Below, in pieces: positions 5,966 to 12,870 of a DNA stretch of 25,986 bases. The number at the start of each line of letters is the position of its first letter. Position 1 is the stretch's first letter. The position numbers were made by a program, and so were the translations under genes. The DNA is from a virus. Under the pieces are notes generated by a model that worked only from the letters and a program-made list of their open reading frames with translations, searched no databases and was not told the origin of the DNA. The stretch spans positions 1-25,986 of the IMG/VR virus record IMGVR_UViG_3300036719_003134; one strand, written 5' to 3'.

Positions 5966-8119
5966 TCAAGCAATGAGTTCCACAAACTCCCCAAGAATAC
6001 GCTTGTTCATTTTTTTGGATTTCAAACTCTTGACAAAAGCGTTTTTAATCTGCGATTTAGAAGCATCTTCCGACACAGCAAACTCAGAATCTTGTGCAAG
6101 TGCATTCGCAGAAAGTCCAAAGTAAGTATGATACCCAGACTTTTTAATCGAAAATGCTTTTTCCTTCCTCCAAGAACCCATCACCTTATCATAATCCGGA
6201 CCATAATAACCACAGTAACGACGAATAAAAGAACCGGCATCACCAGATTCAAGGACACGAATACCAATAAAATTAATATCAGCAAACTTATCTCTCAAAT
6301 TGCGAAGGAAAACATCAGTCATTTGATGCCATTCACATTCCAGAGAATAAGTATTGCCAGTTTTGCGGTCACGCAAGAATGAATTAGTGCCAATATGAGA
6401 AGTGCCCAAGTAAGGACCATCTTCCCAGTGACGCTTCACTTCACGATGATACTTAATACCACACGCCTCACCATCAGTCAGAATCACACACTGAACTTTT
6501 TGAAGTTTATTTTCTTTTTGAAATTTGGGAAGAATCTGATGAAGAGCAATCATAGATTCATTTAAAGGAGTGCCCGAAAGACTCATACCCAAAGGAGTAG
6601 GATAGGAATGATAAGAATGGCGCCCAAAAGAAACTGCAAGACGGAAAATATTTTTCATTTGATTTTCCAGAGTCTTGCCATTTACTTTACTGGTGAGAAG
6701 ATTCATCATAGAAAACCATTCACCAACCTGAATCAGACCATCTTTCTTTTGATAGGCAAGTTCGCGCATATTTGCCCTACCATTCTCATCATAAGTCACC
6801 AAAGGATAATCGGTTGTAAAAGCATAAACATCAAAAGGAATTGCAACTTTCTTACAAAACCAAACAAGATTGAAGAGTTGTTTGACGGTATCCAGCATTA
6901 CCTCACCCATAGAACCAGACCAGTCAAGAACGAATACGAGACCGTGATTCTTACCAGTAGCAAGCGTAGTGACCTTTTTGAAAAGATCCTCATTGTATTT
7001 GTAGGTATGAAGTTTGGAGCAATCAAGTACACCAGTGCGAGCAGTGGTGGCACGTGCATAAGAATCTGCTGCCTTACGACACTCAAACTCTTTCACAAGA
7101 TAATTGACTTCCTTTTGAGCAGAGCGTTTGAATTCCACAAACTGCTTATCAACCTCACCAAAAACACATTCATAAGTGCGGTCACTGTTTTCCAAGTATG
7201 CATTCCACGACTCACTACATTGAGAATGAATCTCTGCATTTGAAACAATAATCTTTTTCAGGTCAAGTTGAGGAATTTCCAGATAGACATTCTCATATCC
7301 GTCATTGTTGACAAGATCTTTAAGTGCCTCTTCCAGAGACTCCATTGTTTTCACTTCAGGATCTTCATTCTTCTCACCACCTTGATTGTTGGGATTGGGT
7401 TGTTGTTTCTGATCTGAAGATTCATCAGAAGAAGCACCTTCGGAAGCACCAGATTCGGGTTGGTCATTTTCACCCTGTTGTTGGTCAGTAATATCAGGAG
7501 AAGGTTGATTATCTGCACCACTGTCCTGTGATTCCAGATTATCAAGATTAATTTTAACTTCTTCTTGCTGTTTTTGCTTACAATACTTATAGAGTGCCTC
7601 CGATGCAATCAAGACATCGGAAAAAGTTTCGGCATCAGCAATCAGATTGATAATATCAGTCTCTTTACCACGCCCAATCGGCACATCAACAAAGTTTCCA
7701 ACCTTAAACCAAAGGTTTGCACGGTCGGCAAGATTATAAGTTTCCAGATTGTCATCACCAATCTGAAAGAAATCATCGTCAGCAAGTTCTTTATAACCGT
7801 TAAAGAAGGTCTTGCCAAGACCAGCATAACGACGCTTCATCAGTTTCTCAATACGAGCATCCTCAACCACATTCACAAACTGGGGGGGAATACTATATTG
7901 TTTTGTCCAATCCTCATCGGGCGTATAGAGAGCGTGACCCACTTCGTGACCCACCAGAAGGTCATATACGGTGTTGCTTGCCTTCTCCCACATCGGCAGA
8001 GTCAGCACACGAGTATGGACGTTAAAGCAGGCAGTCTCTACCTTCTTGTGCTCAACCACAAGGTCTTCGGTGGCAAGAAGTTTGGCAAGTTGGGACTTGA
8101 TTTCGTGGCGGACAGACAT
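5966..8119 (-). CDS. HExxH metallopeptidase-like protein with VWA domain (CobT-like)
   Basis: A 717-aa protein with three parts. Residues 1-180 hold a zincin-like motif GHEVGHALY (HEVGH at 58-62) followed by VVEDARIEK at 84-92, which may supply the third zinc ligand. Residues 190-260 are a low-complexity acidic/Gln/Ser/Pro linker. The C-terminal half is a von Willebrand A domain with MIDAS motif DWSGS (Asp399, Ser401, Ser403) and a later ILTDGEA strand. This layout matches CobT-like/VWA proteins that partner MoxR ATPases; the peptidase activity is an inference. The start at 8119 is used because an upstream in-frame TTG at 8149 would read through the TATAAT promoter. A terminator follows the gene, and the ATPase gene lies next. 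No signal peptide or membrane segment is seen. Confidence 0.8.
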   Translation of the reverse strand: MSVRHEIKSQLAKLLATEDLVVEHKKVETACFNVHTRVLTLPMWEKASNTVYDLLVGHEVGHALYTPDEDWTKQYSIPPQFVNVVEDARIEKLMKRRYAGLGKTFFNGYKELADDDFFQIGDDNLETYNLADRANLWFKVGNFVDVPIGRGKETDIINLIADAETFSDVLIASEALYKYCKQKQQEEVKINLDNLESQDSGADNQPSPDITDQQQGENDQPESGASEGASSDESSDQKQQPNPNNQGGEKNEDPEVKTMESLEEALKDLVNNDGYENVYLEIPQLDLKKIIVSNAEIHSQCSESWNAYLENSDRTYECVFGEVDKQFVEFKRSAQKEVNYLVKEFECRKAADSYARATTARTGVLDCSKLHTYKYNEDLFKKVTTLATGKNHGLVFVLDWSGSMGEVMLDTVKQLFNLVWFCKKVAIPFDVYAFTTDYPLVTYDENGRANMRELAYQKKDGLIQVGEWFSMMNLLTSKVNGKTLENQMKNIFRLAVSFGRHSYHSYPTPLGMSLSGTPLNESMIALHQILPKFQKENKLQKVQCVILTDGEACGIKYHREVKRHWEDGPYLGTSHIGTNSFLRDRKTGNTYSLECEWHQMTDVFLRNLRDKFADINFIGIRVLESGDAGSFIRRYCGYYGPDYDKVMGSWRKEKAFSIKKSGYHTYFGLSANALAQDSEFAVSEDASKSQIKNAFVKSLKSKKMNKRILGEFVELIA

Positions 8120-8140
8120 AGGTTTGATTCGTATGAAATC

Positions 8141-8146
8141 ATTATA
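8141..8146 (-). promoter_or_regulatory. TATAAT -10 element upstream of the VWA gene
   Basis: TATAAT at 8146-8141, one G after the T-run of the preceding terminator and 22 nt before the ATG. No recognisable -35 exists at the right distance (the position reads GGTCTC inside the terminator). The arrangement is the same as at the CobS-like gene. Confidence 0.45.
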
Positions 8147-8174
8147 CAAAAAAAGAGGGTGGTGAGACCCTCTT
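8147..8174 (-). terminator. Intrinsic terminator after the 163-aa gene
   Basis: Minus strand AAGAGGGT (8174-8167), loop CTCACC, ACCCTCTT (8160-8153), then further T for a run of seven. It lies about 22 nt beyond the stop of the 163-aa gene and ends its late transcript. Confidence 0.88.
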
Positions 8175-8196
8175 ATGTGCCAGTTTGGGAAGTGTC

Positions 8197-8688
8197 TTAA
8201 TTTGGGCGACGCTTCTGCATCATTTCCGCATTCTTCTTATCACCCACACCAAGAACTGCTTTTGTAGCACCCTTTATAGCAAACCCAATTGGATCAGTAA
8301 TGTTCTTTTGAGATGCTTTTGTTGCTTGTGCTTCAGGGGTTCTTGAATTTGCTGCAAGTTTTCCAATTAATTTGGCACCACCTACACTCAAACCCATGCC
8401 TTCATTAATACTCTGTCTCCACTTTTCACTCATCGCACCAGCGATTGCTTGTGCTGACTTCTCATCCGATGCAAAACCTTCACCAAGAAGATAATCGACA
8501 AGAACTTCTTCACGAACTGAACGAGGATTAAAATTTGGACTTACATCGGATCTATAAGTTCTCCCACCAACATTTTGACCTAGATTTTCCCTTCTCTTCT
8601 TTTCAAACTCATGTTGCTTTTTAGGAGATCTTTTCTTTTTGGGAATAGGTTTACCGGTAATACCAATTTCGGTTTCGTCCTTTGCCAT
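8197..8688 (-). CDS. 163-aa late protein, likely virion-associated, function unknown
   Basis: A soluble protein with a very basic N-terminus (KPIPKKKRSPKKQ, FEKKRREN within residues 13-36). A central helical segment, EEVLVDYLLGEGFASDEKSA then MSEKWRQSI, fits a recurrent motif I recall from several cyanophage structural proteins (x-hh-x-YLL-x-EG(F/Y)A-x-x-x-x-x-A-x-x-I-x-x-x-MSE-x-W). The C-terminus is Gly/Ala-rich and ends MMQKRRPN. A clear late promoter box precedes the gene and a terminator follows it, so it is a single-gene late unit within a block of early and replication genes. Late expression plus the motif suggest a structural or DNA-binding virion protein. This is inference. Confidence 0.75.
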   Translation of the reverse strand: MAKDETEIGITGKPIPKKKRSPKKQHEFEKKRRENLGQNVGGRTYRSDVSPNFNPRSVREEVLVDYLLGEGFASDEKSAQAIAGAMSEKWRQSINEGMGLSVGGAKLIGKLAANSRTPEAQATKASQKNITDPIGFAIKGATKAVLGVGDKKNAEMMQKRRPN

Positions 8689-8703
8689 TTGACCAAAATA
8701 TTT

Positions 8704-8850
8704 TCAAATATTTATAAAAGAAGAAGCGTCCCCGTGTTGGAGACGCTTCTTGAGTGCTTGGCGACGTGCCTTTGCTTGTCGGAGTGCCTGCGGTTTCAGT
8801 TTCCGCTTCTGCTCCTTCTTGGAGTGATGATAGCGATTGGGAACTTGCAT
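8704..8850 (-). CDS. 48-aa highly basic protein after gp46
   Basis: A short frame starting MQVPNRYHHSKKEQK. Its ATG overlaps the gp46 stop as TAATG. It is almost entirely Lys/Arg/Gln helix (KKEQKRKLKPQALRQ, ARRQALKKRLQ), compatible with nucleic-acid binding. Its last 15 codons coincide with a terminator hairpin and a late promoter box, and its stop lies 16 nt upstream of the next start codon. The tight coupling and strongly biased composition support translation, but no family is recognised. Confidence 0.55.
   Translation of the reverse strand: MQVPNRYHHSKKEQKRKLKPQALRQAKARRQALKKRLQHGDASSFINI
8709..8716 (-). promoter_or_regulatory. T4-type late promoter for the 163-aa gene
   Basis: A perfect TATAAATA at 8716-8709, immediately after a terminator hairpin. 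The expected start near 8703 leaves a leader of about 15 nt before the ATG at 8688. The box lies inside the last codons of the 48-aa gene. Confidence 0.65.
8717..8751 (-). terminator. Terminator hairpin embedded in the 48-aa gene
   Basis: Minus strand AAGAAGCGTCTCC (8751-8739) pairs with GGGGACGCTTCTT (8733-8721) around loop AACAC, with one G-T wobble, followed by CTTTT. The pairing is better on the minus than the plus strand (the wobble becomes an A-C mismatch), which supports a minus-strand terminator. The stem encodes part of the C-terminus of the 48-aa protein. Confidence 0.7.
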
Positions 8851-10577
8851 TAGTCTTGTGCTTGTTGGGACATCATACGTGAAAAACCTTTGACTTTTTC
8901 GAATCGGAGGACACTTTCAAATTTGTCATGTAAATCAGACTTATGAGAAATCACAAATATATTAGCATCCTTAATCACATAACGGATAATCTTAAGGAAC
9001 TCATCGGTGCCGAAACCATCAAGAGAGGAATCAAATACTTCATCCATAATCAGCAGATTAGTATTAACAGAGTTTTTGACTCGGGCAACTTCTCTCCAAG
9101 TGAAAAGTAGTGCCAAATCGATTCTCATTTTTTCACCCTCACTAAAAGAACTATAAGAAAAGTCTTCGTGAATAGGCGACTTCACAGTTTCATTGAACTC
9201 ACTATCAAGATGGAAATTAATATAAAAGTCCATCATCTGTAGATAACGATTCACCTGCTGATTTATAAACGGAAGATACTTTTTAATAATCTTCGTCTTT
9301 ACACCATCATCCTTGAGTAAGGAGTAGGCAAAATCGTAATAAACGATTTCTTCTTTTTTCTTGGAAAGGTCTTCAAATGTTTTTTGGAGATTTTCTCTGA
9401 ACTCTTCTAACTTCTCATGTTCAGTATTTCTGTTTTTAAGTTGTTGGGTAAGAGTTTGAACTTCATTTTCAAGATCTCGGATTTGTCTTTGGTTAAGGGA
9501 AATGCGAGTATTGTTTTGAGAAATCTCATGGTTGAGTTTTGTGATCTCCTTTGAAAGAACGGTAAATTGACGCTCTCTCTCCTGCTCTAATTTTATAGTC
9601 TCCTCAAGATCTTGATAACCTTTTTGGAGTTCCTTTGCCTTATTTTGAGCGTCCTTAATTCTATTTAACCGAAACTCCTCCTCAATTGTTTGTGTGCAGG
9701 TAGGACAAACCGTATTCTCAGTAAAGAACTTATGCTCTTTAGTAATGACTGATACTTTTTGAGAGATTTTACCTTTGAGATTGTTTAACTTTACTAACTT
9801 ATCACCAGCACCAAGAACCTCTTCTTGCTCCTTTGTATACTTAAAAATATCCTCTTCGGTTCTAGCATTTTCAGTCATATAAACACCAACTTCTGCGTCT
9901 AACTTGGCAATCTTTTCTTGATTGGCATTGATGTTTGCATTTCCACGACTCTCAAGTTCTTCAATAAAACTCTCTTGCATTTTCATCTTATCTTTGAGAG
10001 TCTCTTTTTTGAGATCTAAAGATTTGATTTGATCTTTCTTTTCCCGAATCTTATCTTTAATGAGAGCATTCATCGCAGAAAAAATGCGAATATCTAAAAG
10101 GTCCTCAATTACCTCACGACGATGTGCCGTAGTCAACTGCATAAAAGGCACAAAGGTGCTACTACCCAGAATTACAATTTGAGTAAAGGATTTATAATTG
10201 ACCTTAAGAATATTTTCTTCCAAGATTTTTTGATTTGCACGGTCATCCGCTTCCTTATGAAGAGGAACACCATTCACTTCGATATCAAAAATATTTGGTT
10301 TGATTCCACGTCGCACCAAATAGTCACGATTATTAACTGTAAACTCAATCTCAACTAAACAATCTTTTTCATTTGTTGTATTAACAAGTTGAGGTTTGTT
10401 AATTTTACGAAACGGACGATTAAAAAGCACAAAGGTCAGAGCATCCAAAACAGTGGATTTACCTGCTCCATTTGTGCCAATAATCAGATTTGTATGATTC
10501 TTTTCAAAGTCAATTTCACTCCACTGATTGCCAGTAGAAAGAAAATTTTTCCATTTAATCTTATGAAATACTAACAT
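8850..10577 (-). CDS. 46: Recombination endonuclease subunit gp46 (Rad50/SbcC-like)
   Basis: A 575-aa SMC-type ATPase. Walker A is GTNGAGKST at 34-42, a zinc hook CPTC is near residue 290 between two long coiled coils (EEELESRGN-type heptads before, Gln/Glu-rich after), the ABC signature FSEGEKMRID is near 500, and Walker B LLIMDEVFDSSLD follows. T4 gp46 is 560 aa. With gp47 it resects DNA ends for recombination-dependent replication, and in T4 the pair also contributes to host DNA breakdown. The start at 10577 overlaps the 3' end of the DUF3110-like gene by 17 nt. The stop overlaps the next small gene as TAATG. Confidence 0.95.
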   Translation of the reverse strand: MLVFHKIKWKNFLSTGNQWSEIDFEKNHTNLIIGTNGAGKSTVLDALTFVLFNRPFRKINKPQLVNTTNEKDCLVEIEFTVNNRDYLVRRGIKPNIFDIEVNGVPLHKEADDRANQKILEENILKVNYKSFTQIVILGSSTFVPFMQLTTAHRREVIEDLLDIRIFSAMNALIKDKIREKKDQIKSLDLKKETLKDKMKMQESFIEELESRGNANINANQEKIAKLDAEVGVYMTENARTEEDIFKYTKEQEEVLGAGDKLVKLNNLKGKISQKVSVITKEHKFFTENTVCPTCTQTIEEEFRLNRIKDAQNKAKELQKGYQDLEETIKLEQERERQFTVLSKEITKLNHEISQNNTRISLNQRQIRDLENEVQTLTQQLKNRNTEHEKLEEFRENLQKTFEDLSKKKEEIVYYDFAYSLLKDDGVKTKIIKKYLPFINQQVNRYLQMMDFYINFHLDSEFNETVKSPIHEDFSYSSFSEGEKMRIDLALLFTWREVARVKNSVNTNLLIMDEVFDSSLDGFGTDEFLKIIRYVIKDANIFVISHKSDLHDKFESVLRFEKVKGFSRMMSQQAQD

Positions 10578-10830
10578 TTTTAGGGGGAATTACAATATCG
10601 TCAGGAGTGACCACAGCATACTTATAATTGTAGCGTTTGCAGGTCATAATTGCAAGATCGTCATCAACTTCCACAACATCCATTATGGTTTTTTCTTGAT
10701 CTTCTAGCATCAAAGCATAACGAGTTGCGTCATCTTCTTCCTCAAACAAAAATAAGACCTTTTCACCGTATCGGTTTTGAACTGCGTATGCTCCGTCGTC
10801 TTTTCTGTTTTTGAGAGTGAGAAGAAACAT
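10561..10830 (-). CDS. DUF3110-like small protein between gp47 and gp46
   Basis: An 89-aa protein starting MFLLTLKNRKDDGAYAV. The segment KVLFLFEEEDDATRYALML near 25-43 closely follows the conserved core of DUF3110 (Val-Leu-Met-Phe-Glu-x-Glu-Asp-Asp-Ala-Thr-Arg), a family I know mainly from cyanobacteria and plants with no established function. It ends in a YAVVTPDDIVIPP strand. The ATG at 10830-10828 overlaps the gp47 stop as TAATG; an upstream TTG is open but less likely. The gene is placed between the two halves of the Mre11/Rad50-like complex. A cyanobacterial origin supports a cyanobacterial host. Confidence 0.7.
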   Translation of the reverse strand: MFLLTLKNRKDDGAYAVQNRYGEKVLFLFEEEDDATRYALMLEDQEKTIMDVVEVDDDLAIMTCKRYNYKYAVVTPDDIVIPPKNVSIS

Positions 10831-11867
10831 TATTCTACTTCGCAAGCTTGCCTATAAAGATCTTGGAAAATACCTTTGATTACATTTTTATCAAACTGAA
10901 ACTCCGATTCTTCAATATAACGATTTAGAATTGTAAGAGTGTTTTCATCTTCACTGATTTCAAACTCCTCATTTTCTTGAATCTCAAAGTTTTCAATAAT
11001 CTTAAGGTCTTGAATACCGACTGTGTAAAGTTTATCAATGAACTTTTCAAAATCCTTTGGTTTGGATTTTTTACGCACAATCACTTTCACAATTTTATTT
11101 GCATACTCTGTAGCATCAAACATTTGATGTGGAGTATCCTCATAGTAAATGTTATAGAATAATTTATAAGGATTGTTGATTGGAGTATGCTCTAATGTTT
11201 CAGTATCAAAAATATGAAAACCACGAGTGTCGTTTACATCGTTCCAATACATCTCATAAGTGTTTCCAAGATAATAGATTTTTCCATTATCGGAACGAGT
11301 ATGATAATGACCTGAAAATACTTTTGTAAACTTATCAAAAATCTTTGGATCAGTTCCGTGCTCTTCCATCACAAGATTACGATTCACTCGAAAACCTTGA
11401 AGTTCTAAATGACCCATCGCAATCTTTGCTTTGGACTTTTTGATTTGTTTTAGCGTCTCATCATAGTTTTCACTACAAATCCACGGCAGCATCATAATAT
11501 CAATACCACCAATCTTTGCTGTTTGTGGAGAACTGTAAGTCTTAATATTTGAATAATTTTGAAGAAGCAGTGAAGGTGAATTGACGTGATTGGTATTCTT
11601 AAAATAACAATCATGATTGCCCACAATCATATGAACTTCGTGATTTTTAAGAGGTTCGAATACTACACGCTTTGCCCATTCTAAACTTTGATAATCAATT
11701 GACTTGCGACTATCAAAGGCATCACCCATATGAATGACTGTTTTAATTCCATGCTCCTCTAAAGCAGGAAAGAAAACATTCTTATAGAAGAGTTCAAAGT
11801 GGTCGTGGAGATACTTGGAACCCTTCCGGGCGCCGAAATGAGTGTCAGTAAGTATGGCAACTTTCAT
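10830..11867 (-). CDS. 47: Recombination endonuclease subunit gp47 (Mre11/SbcD-like)
   Basis: A 345-aa calcineurin-like phosphoesterase. The metal-binding motifs run in order: LTDTHFGARKG near 6-16, HMGDAFDSRKS near 46-56, VGNHDCYFKN near 82-91, and GHYHTRSDN near 191-199. T4 gp47 is 339 aa. It is the nuclease partner of gp46. Its ATG overlaps the gp55 stop as ATGA. A possible weak promoter (TTGCTT, 18 nt, TATAAT) lies inside the end of gp55 near 11900, but I do not rely on it. Confidence 0.95.
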   Translation of the reverse strand: MKVAILTDTHFGARKGSKYLHDHFELFYKNVFFPALEEHGIKTVIHMGDAFDSRKSIDYQSLEWAKRVVFEPLKNHEVHMIVGNHDCYFKNTNHVNSPSLLLQNYSNIKTYSSPQTAKIGGIDIMMLPWICSENYDETLKQIKKSKAKIAMGHLELQGFRVNRNLVMEEHGTDPKIFDKFTKVFSGHYHTRSDNGKIYYLGNTYEMYWNDVNDTRGFHIFDTETLEHTPINNPYKLFYNIYYEDTPHQMFDATEYANKIVKVIVRKKSKPKDFEKFIDKLYTVGIQDLKIIENFEIQENEEFEISEDENTLTILNRYIEESEFQFDKNVIKGIFQDLYRQACEVE

Positions 11868-12340
11868 CGGTTATTTCGGTATTGAATAGCATCCTTCATA
11901 CTATTATAGTCGGAATTGTTTCCAGAAAGCAAGTTGTCATCAATCATCATAACCTCATCATAACCAGTGCGTTCGATAATCTTGGTCTTAATTTCTAATT
12001 GCTTTTTCTCCTTTTGAATACGACGGAGAAATGCATAGTGAATAATTTGAGTAAAGTAGGCAAAAGGATTACTTGATTTTTGTGGATCAAAATTGTGAAT
12101 ATATTGAACGCAATTTTCTATGCCATCAGAAATCATATCATCCCGAAACATATAATTTACAAAATTGGGTTTGTATGAAAGGTGCGTCGCAATCTTCAGG
12201 AAACACTCACCCAGATAGTTTGTAATACGGGGTTTTGGAAGTCCTTGTTCCTTTGCTGCTGCTACCTTTGTTCTGTAAACAATCAATGCTTCGAGTAACT
12301 CCTTATTATTTACATAATGTTCTGATTTCTTTTTAGGCAT
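11864..12340 (-). CDS. 55: Late-transcription sigma factor gp55
   Basis: A 158-aa minimal sigma70-family factor. The core YLGECFLKIATHLSYKPNF then FRDDMISDGIENCVQYIHNF and NPFAYFTQIIHYAFLRRI is the region-2-like segment conserved in T4 gp55 (185 aa). It directs host RNA polymerase to TATAAATA late promoters with gp33 and the gp45 clamp. The N-terminal KKKSEHYVNNKELLEALIVY is also characteristic of cyanophage versions as I recall them. The gene has a sigma70-like promoter in the 113-nt gap upstream, which fits the need to make the late factor before late promoters can work. Confidence 0.92.
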   Translation of the reverse strand: MPKKKSEHYVNNKELLEALIVYRTKVAAAKEQGLPKPRITNYLGECFLKIATHLSYKPNFVNYMFRDDMISDGIENCVQYIHNFDPQKSSNPFAYFTQIIHYAFLRRIQKEKKQLEIKTKIIERTGYDEVMMIDDNLLSGNNSDYNSMKDAIQYRNNR

Positions 12341-12375
12341 AACATATCTACTTTTGATGAGTATAAGATGAAGTT

Positions 12376-12405
12376 ATTATACCACATTATACAAGGGCTT
12401 GACAA
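12376..12405 (-). promoter_or_regulatory. Sigma70-like promoter for gp55-gp47-gp46
   Basis: TTGTCA at 12405-12400, an 18-nt spacer, and TATAAT at 12381-12376. A second TATAAT at 12391-12386 pairs with TTGATA at 12412-12407 with a 15-nt spacer, so two overlapping promoters are possible. The region lies in the 113-nt non-coding gap upstream of gp55 and has no late box. Confidence 0.65.
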
Positions 12406-12453
12406 GTATCAAAAATGTGTGTAGACTAGGTTTGTTGCTTTTGAAGATGAGAT

Positions 12454-12870
12454 TTAGCTTTCTTTGTTATCTTTAAGATCCTTAAGGAAAATATCTTCAA
12501 GAGACTTACGAGCACTCTCTACAGATCCTAAGTATCCCATTTTATCAGAGATTGTAACTTTACCATCAACCTCAATATCGGGATAATCATCATCATTAAG
12601 ATATCTACGATAAAAATCAATCGTAGATTGATTTTTGATTTCAGTCATTGTAACGATCTTATCAAACTTAATTAAGAATAAATCATCGTCAGGTATTTCC
12701 ATCCAGGGCTTTATCTTCATATAAGTTCCACCATGATTCACAAAAACTTTCATGGTTACTGGATTTTGGAGAATGATAATTGGATCTCCATCATTCTCAT
12801 CGACAGAGATAAGAGAGAAGATTTCTTCACCTGTAACTAGTTTGATTGCTGCGTAAAACTCCTCACCCAT
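12454..12870 (-). CDS. Sm-like small protein between uvsW and gp55
   Basis: A 138-aa beta-rich protein. The first half, AAIKLVTGEEIFSLISV, PIIILQNPVTMKVFV and later FLIKFDKIVTMTEI, follows the Sm/Lsm layout: a G-E strand, a hydrophobic strand with NP, then a final strand. I recall a structural study of an Sm-like protein of putative cyanophage origin, but cannot confirm this is the same family. The second half is helical and acidic and ends FLKDLKDNKES. The ATG overlaps the uvsW stop as TAATG. If Sm-like, it may form a ring that binds RNA or a protein partner. That is inference. Confidence 0.6.
   Translation of the reverse strand: MGEEFYAAIKLVTGEEIFSLISVDENDGDPIIILQNPVTMKVFVNHGGTYMKIKPWMEIPDDDLFLIKFDKIVTMTEIKNQSTIDFYRRYLNDDDYPDIEVDGKVTISDKMGYLGSVESARKSLEDIFLKDLKDNKES

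Noticed and set aside
8120-8149. TTG start giving the VWA protein ten more residues
   Set aside because: It would read through the TATAAT box and start in the terminator T-run.
11890-11925. Sigma70-like promoter inside gp55 for gp47
   Set aside because: TATAAT is good but the -35 (TTGCTT) is poor and the spacer is 18 nt; it is coding sequence in an overlapping operon.
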